Both the position numbers and the translations under genes were made by a program. From the NCBI GenBank assembly GCA_947494965.1, contig CANLWV010000002.1, positions 124,001 to 188,000 of the forward strand: a DNA stretch of 64,000 nucleotides, in the 5' to 3' direction. Each line of letters starts with the position of its first letter. Position 1 is the first letter of the stretch. The DNA is from an uncultured Salinicoccus sp. (GTDB taxonomy: Bacteria > Bacillota > Bacilli > Staphylococcales > Salinicoccaceae). Under the pieces are notes generated by a model. It made no database searches and had not been told where the DNA came from. It worked only from the letters and a program-made list of their open reading frames with translations. Below are positions 44,229-54,960 of this stretch, piece after piece.

Positions 44229-46055
44229 TCACTTGTTGTCCGCAATCATCTGATGATATCTGCCACCCGCTTCAAGCAGTTCTTCTTCACTGCCGCTTTC
44301 AACGAGTTCGCCGAGTTCCATGACGAATATACGATCCACGGCTTTGATTGTATTCAATCTATGCGCGATGATGATGCTTGTACGGTCCTTCATCAATCGT
44401 TCAAGCGCCTCCTGGATCTTCAGTTCCGTAACCGTGTCTATGCTGCTCGTCGCCTCGTCAAGAAGCAGTATCGCCGGATCAGTTATCAGAGCTCTCGCTA
44501 TGGAAATGAGTTGTTTCTGTCCTTGGGAGACGAAGCCCTCATCGGCCTCGAGCACAGTATCATAGCCATTTTCAAGCTCTATGATGAACTCATGAGCATT
44601 AGCGAGTTTTGCCGCTTCAATGACTTCATCGTCTGTCGCATCCAATTTACCATATCGTATATTTTCGCGGATCGTCGCCTCGAACAGGTATGGATCCTGA
44701 AGCACAAACGCCGTCTGTGAACGCACTGCCGTACGTTTATAATCCAATATGTTCCGGTCGTCGATGCGGATTTCACCCTCGTCTGTCTCATAGAAACGGG
44801 CAAGCAGCTGCATGACCGTCGTCTTGCCTGCGCCGGTCGCGCCGATGAGCGCAACCGATTCGCCGGCATCGATCTTGAAGCTTAGTTGATTGATCGTCGA
44901 CTTCTCTTGATCAGCATCATAAGAGAATGAGACGTCGTCAAATTCTATTTCTCCGCGGATCGTCACATCCTCGATATGACCTGCATCTGTTTCAGTCTCC
45001 GAATCGATGATTCCAAAAACCCGCTCTGCGCCGGCAAGAGCCGACAGCACCTGGTTGAACTGGTTCGAAAGGTCAGCCAGGGGCCGTGTGAATTGGCGGG
45101 CATATTCAGCGAAGACGACAATCGTCCCGATGGTCACAAGCCCGTCTGTATAGAACACAAGCAGGCCACCGGCCCCGGCAACAATCGTAAAGCTGACATT
45201 ATTCAGCATGTTCATGATCTTCGGGATCAGACCTGCATACAGGAAGGCCCAAAAAGTGATCTCCCTCAAGTTCGCCGCCTTGTCGCTGAAGTTGCGGATG
45301 GCCGTTTCTTCCTGCGAAAAGACTTTAACGATTTCCTGTCCGGATACCATCTCTTCGATATAGCCGTTCATTTCACCCGTCGCCTTCTGCCTCTTTTTAT
45401 AGAGCGGTCCCGTTCGCTTGGTGATGAATGCCACCGCCATGATCAATAACGGTATGATGGTGACGGTCAACAGCGTCAGCAGCGGACTGAGGTAGAGCAT
45501 CACGCTGATTGTACCAATCAGCGTCACGACGCTTGTCGTAAATTGGATGAATGAAGTGTTCAATGTCTGCGAAATGGTTTCGATGTCATTTGTCATCCGA
45601 CTCATCAGCTCGCCATGCTGCCTCTTGTCATAAAATTTTACAGGAAGCTTCTGCATGTGCGAAAACAGCCGCGATCGTAGCTTGAATATCGTCCTCTGCG
45701 ATAAGCCCACCATAAAGAAGGCTGCTGTGTACTGTATGGAGGAGAGGAGGATATAGACGACCAGGAGGAAAAGTAGTATGCGGCCGAGCCCGTCAAATTC
45801 ACGTGGTACGAAATAATTGTCCACGATATAGCCGACCAGGAACGGACCGGTTATGCTGAGCAGACTGGTCAGGGTCACCAGGAAAATGATTGAATAGAGC
45901 AGCTTCCGCTCCTCGGAAATGAATTTCCAGAGCCTTTTCAAGGTGCCTGAAATATCATTGGCACGGCGCTGATCATCCTTATCCTTCCTTTTTTTGATGT
46001 CTTCCTTGGTAAGGACAGGCTCGTGTCCAAATGGTTTCTTTATGAAATCAATCAT
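44229..46055 (-). CDS. Heterodimeric ABC exporter, catalytic half (YfiC-like)
   Basis: A 608-residue half transporter with a charged N-terminal extension (KKRKDKDDQRRAND), a six-helix domain and an ATPase domain. Walker A is GATGAGKTT, the signature is VSQGQKQLISIA and Walker B ILLLDEATSSID has the catalytic Glu. It overlaps its partner by 8 bp. The pair resembles Bacillus YfiBC; drugs or lipids are possible substrates. Confidence 0.88.
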   Translation of the reverse strand: MIDFIKKPFGHEPVLTKEDIKKRKDKDDQRRANDISGTLKRLWKFISEERKLLYSIIFLVTLTSLLSITGPFLVGYIVDNYFVPREFDGLGRILLFLLVVYILLSSIQYTAAFFMVGLSQRTIFKLRSRLFSHMQKLPVKFYDKRQHGELMSRMTNDIETISQTLNTSFIQFTTSVVTLIGTISVMLYLSPLLTLLTVTIIPLLIMAVAFITKRTGPLYKKRQKATGEMNGYIEEMVSGQEIVKVFSQEETAIRNFSDKAANLREITFWAFLYAGLIPKIMNMLNNVSFTIVAGAGGLLVFYTDGLVTIGTIVVFAEYARQFTRPLADLSNQFNQVLSALAGAERVFGIIDSETETDAGHIEDVTIRGEIEFDDVSFSYDADQEKSTINQLSFKIDAGESVALIGATGAGKTTVMQLLARFYETDEGEIRIDDRNILDYKRTAVRSQTAFVLQDPYLFEATIRENIRYGKLDATDDEVIEAAKLANAHEFIIELENGYDTVLEADEGFVSQGQKQLISIARALITDPAILLLDEATSSIDTVTELKIQEALERLMKDRTSIIIAHRLNTIKAVDRIFVMELGELVESGSEEELLEAGGRYHQMIADNK

Positions 46056-47769
46056 CCAATTGCCCTCCTTCCGTCTGGGACTCGACTATTGAACGATACA
46101 AGTCGGATTGTTGCAGCAGTTCCTCGTGCGAACCGAGCGCATTGATCTCGCCGCCTTCAAGCAGCAAAATCCGATCTGCCATCTTGGCGGTGACTATCTT
46201 CTGCGTGACGATGATCTGGGTGGTCTCCTCTTCCCTGATCGCCTCCCAAAGGGCGGACTCCGTTCTTATATCAAGTGCTGAAGTGCTGTCGTCCAATATA
46301 AGTATCCCCGGCTTCCTGACAAGTGCACGTGCTATCGACAACCGCTGCTTCTGGCCACCGGACAATGTTACGCCCCTTTGTCCGACCCTCGTGTCGTAGC
46401 GATGATCGAACGATTCGATGGAATTATGGATCTGGGCTTTTTGGGTCGATGTGAAGATATCGGATTCCAGCGCTTCCAAATCACCCCACAGCAGATTCTC
46501 GAATATGCTTCCAGAGAAGAGCACCGCCGATTGCGGAACATAGCCAATGACCTGCCTGAGGTCTTCTTCATTCCATTCCTTGATGTCTCGTTCGTTGATG
46601 TAGATGGTACCTTCCTCTGTCTCGTACATTTTGGGTATCAGGCTGAGCAGCGTACTTTTGCCTGACCCGGTCCCGCCCATAATGATGAATTTTTCTTTTT
46701 CTCGGACTTCAAAACTGATATCGCGCAACACATAGCGGGAAGAACCCGGGTATCTGAAGGAGACCCCTTCAAACTTGACCGACCCCGCCTGATTTTCTTT
46801 AACGATTTCTGCATTGTCATTTATGCTGATTGGGGATTTCAGCACTTCTTCCATGCGGTCGCTCGATGCTTTGGAGCGGCTGAAGGCGATGATGATGAAT
46901 GCAAACATCGAGAAGCCGCCCTGCATCCTCAATGCATAGTTGACGACGGCCACCACTTCCCCCACTTGGATCGTGTTGTTCTGCAAAAGATCAGAAGCCA
47001 TCCAAAGTACGACTAGCAGACTGCCGTTGATGATGAGGAGCAGCACCGGCATGATGGATTCCATCAACCTTAAGGCATATATGGTATCATCGCGCAGACG
47101 CCCTGCCACTTTGCTGAATTTGTTGATTTCAAAATCGGCACGGTCGTTTGCCTTGATCAGCCTCACAGCTTCGAGATTCTGCTGGATGAAGCGGTTTATC
47201 TTATCCAGTCGTTTTTGGACCCTTAAGAAAATCTGTCCACCTTTTCTCGCTGTAAAAATCAAGAAGATAAGAAGGATAGGTGTGAGAAAAGAGAGATAGA
47301 ATCCAAGCGTCGGGTTGACGACAAAAGACATGATGAGGGAGCCGACAACAAGCAATGGTGCCTTGATGATCACCCTCAATGACATATACAGCAGCATCTC
47401 AGACTGCAGGACATCCTGGGTCATGCGCGTAATGAGGCTCGAGGTCGGAAATTTGGACAATGTCGCCAGCGTAAAATATTGGACCCGCCGAAAAAGTGCT
47501 GTACGCAGATCATAGCTGAAACTGTTTGCCACATGACTTGCAAAGAGGGAATTCATTATCCCGCTTATAAACGCCACCATGCTGATGGCGAACATGACAA
47601 TCAGATAGAACCACACGGTATCGATGCTCTCTGCCACAATCCCATCATCTATGACCTTTGATATCAGATAGGGTTGAGTGAGTTCAACCGTCAATTCTAT
47701 CAACATAAAGAAGAGGGCGATGGCCATGAACCATTTATATTTCAATGCGAATTTATAGACTGTCAGCAA
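46048..47769 (-). CDS. Heterodimeric ABC exporter, degenerate half (YfiB-like)
   Basis: A 573-residue half transporter starting at a TTG (47769) preceded by AGGGTGG. Membrane domain about 1-320; ATPase motifs GGTGSGKSTLL, TLSGGQKQRLSIA and ILILDDSTSALD, with Asp instead of the catalytic Glu. The degenerate/consensus pairing with the downstream gene marks an asymmetric heterodimer. It lies between korB's terminator and the TPP operon, a place where staphylococci have miaB. Confidence 0.88.
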   Translation of the reverse strand: MLTVYKFALKYKWFMAIALFFMLIELTVELTQPYLISKVIDDGIVAESIDTVWFYLIVMFAISMVAFISGIMNSLFASHVANSFSYDLRTALFRRVQYFTLATLSKFPTSSLITRMTQDVLQSEMLLYMSLRVIIKAPLLVVGSLIMSFVVNPTLGFYLSFLTPILLIFLIFTARKGGQIFLRVQKRLDKINRFIQQNLEAVRLIKANDRADFEINKFSKVAGRLRDDTIYALRLMESIMPVLLLIINGSLLVVLWMASDLLQNNTIQVGEVVAVVNYALRMQGGFSMFAFIIIAFSRSKASSDRMEEVLKSPISINDNAEIVKENQAGSVKFEGVSFRYPGSSRYVLRDISFEVREKEKFIIMGGTGSGKSTLLSLIPKMYETEEGTIYINERDIKEWNEEDLRQVIGYVPQSAVLFSGSIFENLLWGDLEALESDIFTSTQKAQIHNSIESFDHRYDTRVGQRGVTLSGGQKQRLSIARALVRKPGILILDDSTSALDIRTESALWEAIREEETTQIIVTQKIVTAKMADRILLLEGGEINALGSHEELLQQSDLYRSIVESQTEGGQLDD

Positions 47770-47850
47770 TTTCTTCCACCCTTTTTTCTTTCGATTACCG
47801 AAGTATTATAGTAATTATGACATAATTCACTCAATTTTGACAGTCTAAAT

Positions 47851-47887
47851 AAAAATGCATCCGAAGCACATCTGCTTCGAATGCATC
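47851..47887 (-). terminator. korAB terminator
   Basis: The stem ATGCATCCGAAGCA/TGCTTCGAATGCAT (47855-47868 with 47873-47886, one mismatch) is followed on the minus strand by TTTTTATTT. Confidence 0.88.
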
Positions 47888-47890
47888 AAC

Positions 47891-48757
47891 TTATCGGAAT
47901 GCCGCCATCAACTCATCAAATGTTTCATCTTCAAGCGCCATATCCCTTTTGACAAGAGGCTGATCAAGATAGCCTTCTATATTTTCCTGATAGGATTTTG
48001 ATTCCGCGTCATGATAGATGATGCCTTTAAGAAGGCCATTATTCGCCATGACATGCTGCATTGCATTTTCTGCATCTGTATAATCGTAATCATCAAGATC
48101 TTCTACAGCCACCAGATTCTCTTTGAACCAATCATAAGTATTCACCTTATTGTATGTGACACACGGGCTGAATACGTTGACGAAGCTGAATCCTTTGTGG
48201 TCCATTGCCTGCTGGATGATGGCAGTCAGCTGTTTGATGTCTGAGCTGACGCTCTGTGCCACAAATGTCGCACCGCTGGCCATGGCAGTCCGTATCGGCT
48301 GGATCGGATCTTCTTTCGAGCCGTCCGGCGTCGTCTTCGTAACGAAACCTTTGCCGGAAGAAGGCGATGTCTGCCCTTTCGTCAGACCGTAGACCTGATT
48401 ATCCATGACGATGTATGTGATATCGATATTGCGCTTCAATGCATGCACAGTGTGGCCCATGCCGATGGCAAAACCATCACCGTCACCGCCGGCAGCAATC
48501 ACCGTCAGTTCATCGTTCGCCATTTTGACACCTTGTGCTACAGGCAGACTGCGCCCATGGGTTGCGTGGAAACCGTAGGATTTGATATATCCGCTCAAAC
48601 GTCCACTACATCCTATCCCTGTTATGACAGCAAGTTCATCAGGTTCAAGTCCGTTGGCCGCACACGCTTTCTGGATGGCCGCCTGGACACTGAAATCTCC
48701 GCATCCTGGACACCAGTTCGGTTTGATATTATTTCTAAAATCTTTAAATGTCGCCAT
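47891..48757 (-). CDS. korB: 2-oxoacid:ferredoxin oxidoreductase, beta subunit
   Basis: A 288-residue TPP-binding subunit. Seen: NWCPGCGDFSVQAAIQKA with the Fe-S/TPP cysteines, GIGCSGRL, HATHGRSLPVAQGVKMAN and the TPP motif GGDGDGFAIGMGH. It probably oxidises 2-oxoglutarate (or another 2-oxoacid) to acyl-CoA with ferredoxin. Its ATG overlaps the korA stop by one base (TAATG). Confidence 0.93.
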   Translation of the reverse strand: MATFKDFRNNIKPNWCPGCGDFSVQAAIQKACAANGLEPDELAVITGIGCSGRLSGYIKSYGFHATHGRSLPVAQGVKMANDELTVIAAGGDGDGFAIGMGHTVHALKRNIDITYIVMDNQVYGLTKGQTSPSSGKGFVTKTTPDGSKEDPIQPIRTAMASGATFVAQSVSSDIKQLTAIIQQAMDHKGFSFVNVFSPCVTYNKVNTYDWFKENLVAVEDLDDYDYTDAENAMQHVMANNGLLKGIIYHDAESKSYQENIEGYLDQPLVKRDMALEDETFDELMAAFR

Positions 48758-50493
48758 TACATAACTTCCTTTATTTTCAGAATCGAATTGATATGTGCTT
48801 CAATCTCATCGGGCTTAAAAGGGGTCCCATCATATTTTACATGGGAATTCATACGGTCATGGCCATAATAGTTCATCTTCAGGATACTATGGAGTTGACC
48901 ACTGTAGTTGTGCTCAATCACCAGAATATCTTTCGCTCCATCTAGATAAGGCTTGAGGCGTTTTGCCGGGAATGGATGAATCTGCTTCAGGCTGATGGTG
49001 GTGATGTCTGCATCTATTCTTTCGGCAGCTTCATTGACCACACCGTTGACGCTCAGGATACTGATGATGAGCAGGTCGCTTTCGACGCCACCGTGCACTT
49101 TGAATGGTTCATCCATTGCAAAGTCCTTCAGCTTCCTCATTCGCTTGTCCATTTGGGTCATGCGGTTCTCTGCACCTTCGTTGGGTGTCCCGACTGTACT
49201 GTGTTCTACACCGGTGACATGGTGGATACCGCCTTTGACGCCTGGTATCGGACGCGGCGAAATGCCGTCCTCCTCATCACTGTAGCGCTCAAAATAATCC
49301 TCATCATTGTCGATTTCTTCTGTGATTGTCTTGCCCCTGTTTATTTCGACGCGGGACTGGTCGAATGGCCGTGAAGACTGTTTGCCGAGGGACATCTGAA
49401 GGTCAGAAAGCAGTATGACTGGTACCTGATAATATTCCGCCAGGTTGAATGCCTCCATTGTCGTATAGAATGCATCTTCCACATCGGACGGAGCCAGTAC
49501 GATTTTTGGGATGTCTCCGTGCGTACCATATATCATCTGCATCAGATCTGACTGCTCCTGCTTCGTCGGGAGACCGGTCGACGGCCCCCCACGCATCGTG
49601 TCAACTATGACGAGTGGCGTTTCAGTCATGCCCGAGAGGCCGATCGACTCCATCATCAGCGACAGGCCCGGTCCAGCTGAAGAAGTGAAACTTCTTGCTC
49701 CGGCATAGTTGGAGCCGATCGCCATAGTCACCGCTGAAATTTCATCTTCAGTCTGGATTACGGTGCCGCCGAGTTTCGGGAGGTTGTCTATCATATACTC
49801 CATGATCTCACTCGCTGGAGTGATTGGATAGGCAGCCATGAAACGCACGCCGGCATTGAGTGCGCCAAAACTGATGGCATCATTGCCGATCAGGAAAAGT
49901 TGACTTTCGCCATCTGTAGGCTCGAGTTCAAAGTCTCCGTCAATGTTCGGCATCTGTTCGTCCATCAAGTTATATCCGGCCAATATTGCCTGGTTATTGC
50001 TTTCTACAATCTGTTCACCCTTACGGATGAACATCGTATAGATCATATCTTTGAACGGCTGCAGCTCAAGATTCATCAGGCGTGCACTTGCGCCCACCGC
50101 CACCATATTCTTCATCAGTTGGCTGCCGAGCTCCTTGGCAGTGGCTGTAAATGGAATTGGGATGAGTTGGATATCCAAACCCTCTTCCTTTTTTGGATCG
50201 AACTTGCTGTCTGCAAGCACAATCCCGCCCTGAACGAGTTCATGACTGTTCAGATCTATGGTCTGCTGGTCGAAAGCAACCAATATATTCGTATGATCGC
50301 TCACTGCCCGAACTTCTTTAGTCGATATTCTCACGTTATTATTTGTATGGCCGCCTTTTATACGGCTTGAAAAATGTCTGTAGCTATAGAGATGGTATCC
50401 CATCCTGTTTAGGGTTGTTGAAAAGATTTCTCCGGTCGACTCGATGCCCTCACCTTGCTGGCCACCGACTTTCCATGACAATTGCTCTTTCAT
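48757..50493 (-). CDS. korA: 2-oxoacid:ferredoxin oxidoreductase, fused gamma-alpha subunit
   Basis: A 578-residue fusion: gamma domain (about 1-185, with WKVGGQQGEGIESTGEIF and SRIKGGHTNNNVRIS) followed by the alpha domain (FMAAYPITPASEIMEYM, TSSAGPGLSLMMESIGL). The start at 50493 is chosen because AAGGAGG is 8 bases away; an ATG two codons upstream is too close. Together with KorB it replaces or complements the lipoate 2-oxoacid dehydrogenases. Standard staphylococcal neighbour of ymdB. Confidence 0.93.
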   Translation of the reverse strand: MKEQLSWKVGGQQGEGIESTGEIFSTTLNRMGYHLYSYRHFSSRIKGGHTNNNVRISTKEVRAVSDHTNILVAFDQQTIDLNSHELVQGGIVLADSKFDPKKEEGLDIQLIPIPFTATAKELGSQLMKNMVAVGASARLMNLELQPFKDMIYTMFIRKGEQIVESNNQAILAGYNLMDEQMPNIDGDFELEPTDGESQLFLIGNDAISFGALNAGVRFMAAYPITPASEIMEYMIDNLPKLGGTVIQTEDEISAVTMAIGSNYAGARSFTSSAGPGLSLMMESIGLSGMTETPLVIVDTMRGGPSTGLPTKQEQSDLMQMIYGTHGDIPKIVLAPSDVEDAFYTTMEAFNLAEYYQVPVILLSDLQMSLGKQSSRPFDQSRVEINRGKTITEEIDNDEDYFERYSDEEDGISPRPIPGVKGGIHHVTGVEHSTVGTPNEGAENRMTQMDKRMRKLKDFAMDEPFKVHGGVESDLLIISILSVNGVVNEAAERIDADITTISLKQIHPFPAKRLKPYLDGAKDILVIEHNYSGQLHSILKMNYYGHDRMNSHVKYDGTPFKPDEIEAHINSILKIKEVM

Positions 50494-50592
50494 AAACATT
50501 GCCTCCTTGTCCTTATGCTAATATACCAAAATACGGCATGTTTTTCGATCTTCATGATGGTTCCACGATGAAAATCAGTCTATCGGATGAGC

Positions 50593-51351
50593 CTATTCCT
50601 CAATACGTATCTTACTGATTTTATTCATCTCCGTATCAATGATGACACCGGATAGTATCCCCGCTCCTTCTTCAGGGACGTTGTGCCTGACGGGCATTTG
50701 ATGGATGAACCGTTCAATGACTTCTTCTTTGCGTATTCCGAGGATTCCATCTTTGAAACCGGTCATCCCGACATCGGTAATATATTTCGTCCCCTTCGGC
50801 AATACTTGCTCATCATTTGTCTGGACATGCGTGTGGGTACCGACTACAGCCTCTACCCTACCATCCAGATAATGTCCCATGGCGAGACTCTCACTTGTCG
50901 TCTCACTATGGAAATCGACGAATATCTCATCCGCTTCCGAATGTTTCAGTATTTCATCTGCCTTTTTAAATGGACAGTCTATCGGATCCATGAAACTTCT
51001 GGCCTGGAGATTGATGATCTGAAGCATCTTGCCGTTCACATTGATGACTCCGTGCCCTTTGCCTGGGGCCCCGTCCGGGAAGTTTGCCGGACGCACCATG
51101 CGCACATCGCCCTCAAGAAATGGGTAGATTTCCTTTTTGGCAAATGCATGATTGCCCAAAGTGATGAAATCCGCACCCGCCGTCAACAATTCCTTATATA
51201 TCTTCTCTGTGATGCCTTTACCATGTGCGGCATTTTCTCCGTTTACGATCGCCACTTGAGCGCCATGCTGTCTTTTTAGATCAAGCAGGTGCGCCTTCAG
51301 CATCCGGCGCCCTACTTTTCCCACAATATCTCCAATGAATAGTATTCGCAT
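50593..51351 (-). CDS. ymdB: YmdB metallophosphoesterase
   Basis: A 252-residue di-metal phosphodiesterase of the YmdB family, which hydrolyses 2',3'-cyclic nucleotides and affects RNA turnover and biofilm in Bacillus. Motifs in order: FIGDIVGKVGRRML, NGENAAHGKG, LGNHAF, DFHSETTSE and VGTHTHVQTND. It follows rny, the conserved order, but the rny terminator lies between them, so it may have its own promoter. Confidence 0.94.
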   Translation of the reverse strand: MRILFIGDIVGKVGRRMLKAHLLDLKRQHGAQVAIVNGENAAHGKGITEKIYKELLTAGADFITLGNHAFAKKEIYPFLEGDVRMVRPANFPDGAPGKGHGVINVNGKMLQIINLQARSFMDPIDCPFKKADEILKHSEADEIFVDFHSETTSESLAMGHYLDGRVEAVVGTHTHVQTNDEQVLPKGTKYITDVGMTGFKDGILGIRKEEVIERFIHQMPVRHNVPEEGAGILSGVIIDTEMNKISKIRIEE

Positions 51352-51397
51352 TATAGATCCATCCTTTAATCCACTTTTTATTTTTGGTCATGGTAAT

Positions 51398-51430
51398 AGA
51401 AAAGACCAGCAGGCATGCCTGCTGGCCTCT
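51398..51430 (-). terminator. rny terminator
   Basis: A perfect palindromic stem CCAGCAGGCATGCCTGCTGG (51406-51425) is flanked by AAAAGA and CTCTTTATTTT. Confidence 0.85.
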
Positions 51431-52990
51431 TTATTTTGCATACTCGACTGCTCGCATTTCACGGACGACCGTTACTTTGATGTGTCCTGGATATTGAAGT
51501 TCTTCTTCAATCTGTTTCTTGATGTCCCGCGCTAGACGGTGTGCTTTCAAGTCATCCAATTCATCCGGTTTCACCATCACCCGTATTTCACGACCGGCTT
51601 GTATGGCGAATGTTTTCTCGACGCCTTCATAGCCTTCTGCAATCGATTCAAGCCTTTCAAGGCGTTTGACATAGTTCTCAAGTGTTTCTCTACGTGCACC
51701 CGGGCGTGCAGCGCTCAGTGCATCGGCTGCAGCGACAAGGATTGAAATGATGCTTGTCGGCTCCACATCACCATGATGGGAGTGAATGGCATTGATGACT
51801 GTGTCAGGTTCCTTATAACGCTTTCCGAGCTGAACGCCAATCTCAACGTGGCTACCGTCCATTTCGTGGTCGATGGCCTTGCCGATATCATGTAGCAGGC
51901 CGGCACGTTTGGCAAGCTGAACATCTTCTCCCAGTTCGCTGGCAAGCATACCTGCAAGATAACCAACCTCAACAGAATGCTTAAGCACATTCTGTCCATA
52001 ACTGAGTCGATATTTCATCTTACCAAGGTGCTTGATCAGCTCTGGATGGAGATTGTGGATATCCAGTTCGAATGCAGCTGCCTCACCTGCATCACGAATG
52101 CTCGTCTCCATGTTGCGTCTCGCCTTATCGACCATCTCTTCGATGCGGCCTGGGTGGATCCTACCGTCCTGTACAAGGGCTTCCAATGCGTTTTTGGCGA
52201 TGGCCCTACGAATTGGATCAAATCCTGAAAGGATGACGGCTTCAGGCGTATCATCGATTATAAGATCGACTCCCGTCAGCGTTTCAAGCGTCCGGATGTT
52301 GCGTCCTTCGCGGCCGATGATCCTGCCTTTCATTTCATCATTCGGCAGAGTTACTACCGATACTGTCGATTCGCTCGTATATTCCGCAGCGTAACGCTGG
52401 GCGGTGGATGCAAGAAGTTCTTTTGCCTTCTTATCCACATCAAGCTTCATCTCGTTCTCTTTCTCCTTGACCATGACAGCCATGTCATGCGACAGTTCAC
52501 GCTCTACCTCGTCGAAAATTTCTTTGCGTGCCTCTTCACGGGTGAGCCCGGAGATGCGGGTCAGTTCTTCTTCTTGTCGACTGATAATTTCTTTAATCTT
52601 CTGATCCTCGGCATCAACCATTTGCTGCTTTTCTTCAATTTTAGCTTCCTTCACTTCCAGGGCTTCATCTTTCTTATCAAGCACTTCACTTTTTCTGTCA
52701 AGCACCTGTTCTCTATTCAAAAGCCTGGATTCTTGAGATCTGAGTTCCTCTTTCTTCTCAGTGGATTCACGTTCAAATGCACCCTTGAGATTCTGGTTCT
52801 CTTCTTTTGCCTCAAGCAACTTCTCTTTTTTGAGGTTCTCCGCCTGCTTATTCGCTTCACTGATAATATGTTCTGCGGAAACACGCGCCTCCTGCTGCTT
52901 TTTGGTCAAAATATTTTTTACAATAAAATATCCGATTACAACACCTAGAAAAATACCGAGCAAGATTAAGAAAATGTCTATCATGTCCAT
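51431..52990 (-). CDS. rny: Ribonuclease Y
   Basis: A 519-residue membrane-anchored endoribonuclease starting mRNA decay. The start at 52990 (behind AGGAGAGGTG) gives the N-terminal membrane helix [18 protein letters not shown]. It is followed by a long coiled coil (about 30-200), the KH domain with [12 protein letters not shown] and the HD domain with [10 protein letters not shown]. RicA, its specificity cofactor in Bacillus, is encoded about 10 kb away in this window. Confidence 0.97.
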   Translation of the reverse strand: MDMIDIFLILLGIFLGVVIGYFIVKNILTKKQQEARVSAEHIISEANKQAENLKKEKLLEAKEENQNLKGAFERESTEKKEELRSQESRLLNREQVLDRKSEVLDKKDEALEVKEAKIEEKQQMVDAEDQKIKEIISRQEEELTRISGLTREEARKEIFDEVERELSHDMAVMVKEKENEMKLDVDKKAKELLASTAQRYAAEYTSESTVSVVTLPNDEMKGRIIGREGRNIRTLETLTGVDLIIDDTPEAVILSGFDPIRRAIAKNALEALVQDGRIHPGRIEEMVDKARRNMETSIRDAGEAAAFELDIHNLHPELIKHLGKMKYRLSYGQNVLKHSVEVGYLAGMLASELGEDVQLAKRAGLLHDIGKAIDHEMDGSHVEIGVQLGKRYKEPDTVINAIHSHHGDVEPTSIISILVAAADALSAARPGARRETLENYVKRLERLESIAEGYEGVEKTFAIQAGREIRVMVKPDELDDLKAHRLARDIKKQIEEELQYPGHIKVTVVREMRAVEYAK

Positions 52991-53080
52991 AATAAACACC
53001 TCTCCTACAAGCTCTATTCCTCGATTATATAATACATTGAAACAAATATTATATAGATTCAATTCTAAAGATAATCATGC

Positions 53081-53127
53081 GAAAACGCAAGCACCAGGAA
53101 TATCAATTTAGCATCCCGATACTTGCG
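53081..53127 (-). terminator. recA terminator
   Basis: A 14-bp stem including G-U pairs joins CGCAAGTATCGGGA to TTCCTGGTGCTTGCG (minus strand) around an AT-rich loop, then TTTTCGC. Confidence 0.65.
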
Positions 53128-53147
53128 CTCTGTGAAGACTTATTTTT

Positions 53148-54200
53148 TTATGATTCATCATCTTCAAAAAGGGTTTCTTCTGCTGGTTCCTCAATTTCCT
53201 CTTCTTTAGCTTCGCCTCCGAAGCCAAGTGCAGAACGCAACTTCCTTTCAATCTCTTCAAGGGTGGCAGGATTGTTCGTAAGGTGTTCCTTGGCATTTTC
53301 TTTACCTTGACCAAGGCGTTCCCCTTCATAGGAATACCAGGCACCGCTTTTCTCTACAATATCGTACTCGACACCAAGATCGATCATCTCGCCTGTTTTT
53401 GAAATGCCTTTACCATACATTATATCGACTTCTGCAACACGGAAAGGAGGGGCGACCTTATTTTTCACAACTTTGATCTTAGTGCGGTTACCTACAATCT
53501 CCTGACCAAGCTTCAGCTGTTCGGCACGCCTTACTTCCAGACGGACAGAACTGTAGAATTTAAGTGCCCGGCCGCCTGATGTCGTTTCAGGATTACCGAA
53601 CATGACACCGACTTTTTCACGGATCTGGTTGATGAACATCGCTGTGGTATTACTTTTCGAAATGGCACCGGAGAGTTTCCTCAATGCCTGCGACATCAGG
53701 CGCGCCTGCAGTCCTACGTGCGCGTCCCCCATTTCGCCTTCAATTTCAGCTTTAGGCGTCAACGCTGCGACTGAGTCGACGACCACGATATCAACAGCGC
53801 CACTTCTGACGAATGCCTCCGTTATTTCAAGGGCTTGTTCCCCCGTGTCCGGTTGGGATAGATACAAGTTTTCTATATCGACTCCGAGATTTTGGGCGTA
53901 GTCAGGATCCAAGGCGTGTTCAGCATCTATAAATGCAGCAATGCCGCCATTTTTTTGAGCTTCTGCAATGGCATGGAGTGCCACTGTAGTTTTACCGGAA
54001 GATTCCGGACCATAGATTTCTATGATTCTTCCTTTCGGGTAGCCTCCTACGCCAAGTGCTTTATCCAATGTGATGGAACCTGAGGAAACTGTTGATACTT
54101 TACGTCCCGCATCGTCCCCAAGTTTCATGACCGCGCCTTTACCGAATGACTTTTCCATATTTTTTATAACTGTATCTATCGCTTTTTGTCTCTCGTCCAT
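53148..54200 (-). CDS. recA: Recombinase RecA
   Basis: A 350-residue strand-exchange ATPase and LexA co-protease. Walker [17 protein letters not shown], the [15 protein letters not shown]-type Walker B ([10 protein letters not shown]), [31 protein letters not shown] (loop 2 region, split) and an acidic C-terminal tail. A LexA box lies upstream. In staphylococci cinA normally precedes recA; here pgsA does, with a 170-bp gap and no cinA. Confidence 0.98.
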   Translation of the reverse strand: MDERQKAIDTVIKNMEKSFGKGAVMKLGDDAGRKVSTVSSGSITLDKALGVGGYPKGRIIEIYGPESSGKTTVALHAIAEAQKNGGIAAFIDAEHALDPDYAQNLGVDIENLYLSQPDTGEQALEITEAFVRSGAVDIVVVDSVAALTPKAEIEGEMGDAHVGLQARLMSQALRKLSGAISKSNTTAMFINQIREKVGVMFGNPETTSGGRALKFYSSVRLEVRRAEQLKLGQEIVGNRTKIKVVKNKVAPPFRVAEVDIMYGKGISKTGEMIDLGVEYDIVEKSGAWYSYEGERLGQGKENAKEHLTNNPATLEEIERKLRSALGFGGEAKEEEIEEPAEETLFEDDES

Positions 54201-54231
54201 AATTACCCTCCATTAATTCATTTCATAATAT

Positions 54232-54237
54232 ATTATA
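54232..54237 (-). promoter_or_regulatory. recA promoter -10
   Basis: A perfect TATAAT on the minus strand lies 31 bp upstream of the recA ATG. TTCGCA 18 bp further upstream is a weak -35, overlapping the LexA box. Confidence 0.6.
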
Positions 54238-54257
54238 ACATAATCCACGAATTCATG

Positions 54258-54271
54258 CGAACATATATTCG
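54258..54271. promoter_or_regulatory. LexA (SOS) box of recA
   Basis: CGAACATATATTCG differs by one base from the consensus CGAACATATGTTCG and lies at the -35 region of recA. Confidence 0.88.
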
Positions 54272-54371
54272 TATGCGGGGCATCAGATTCTGCACAAATA
54301 TGCCCAGTATATAGAATATTGTAGATTCATCTGCTCAGGTTGCTGATAACGGGGTACAAGGACTGCCGCCA

Positions 54372-54956
54372 TCATTTTTCATCGCCACTGAATACCGCAC
54401 GGCCTTTGTAGAAGTACTCGATGCCAGACAGGATGGTGAAGAAGACGGCGATGTACATTGCCGTCATACCGAGGGAAAGTGGCGTATATTGCGTAAACAT
54501 ATCACCAAACAGCAGCATTACAAGGGCAATCATCTGGAAGACGGTCTTTATCTTGCCTAGTTGCCCCGCTGCACTTACATAACCCTGCTCTATCTGAAGC
54601 AGTCTTAAGCCGGTTACAGCGAACTCCCTTGCTATTATGACGACTGCGATCCAGGAAGATATCACTTGCAGCTCTACCAGGACAATCAATCCTGCAGTAA
54701 CGAGCAATTTATCCGCTAACGGATCAAGGAATTTTCCCATATTGGTAATCAGGTTCCATTTCCTCGCAAGATAACCATCAAGAAAATCCGTCAGTGCGGC
54801 TGTAACGAATATTATCGCTGCAATGAACCTGCTGAGTGAAACTTCCTCGCCGCCTAGGACCTGAATGCTGCCCCAGCCGAAATCTATCAGTATGAAAATG
54901 AGGAAGATCGGGATGAGTATGACTCTGAAGACAGTAAGCTGATTGGGTATATTCAT
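54372..54956 (-). CDS. pgsA: CDP-diacylglycerol-glycerol-3-phosphate 3-phosphatidyltransferase
   Basis: Makes phosphatidylglycerophosphate, the committed step to phosphatidylglycerol and cardiolipin. The 194-residue membrane protein has the CDP-alcohol phosphotransferase signature with spacing DG..AR....G...D...D in [20 protein letters not shown]. It is 4 bp downstream of rodZ. Confidence 0.96.
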   Translation of the reverse strand: MNIPNQLTVFRVILIPIFLIFILIDFGWGSIQVLGGEEVSLSRFIAAIIFVTAALTDFLDGYLARKWNLITNMGKFLDPLADKLLVTAGLIVLVELQVISSWIAVVIIAREFAVTGLRLLQIEQGYVSAAGQLGKIKTVFQMIALVMLLFGDMFTQYTPLSLGMTAMYIAVFFTILSGIEYFYKGRAVFSGDEK

Positions 54957-54960
54957 TATA

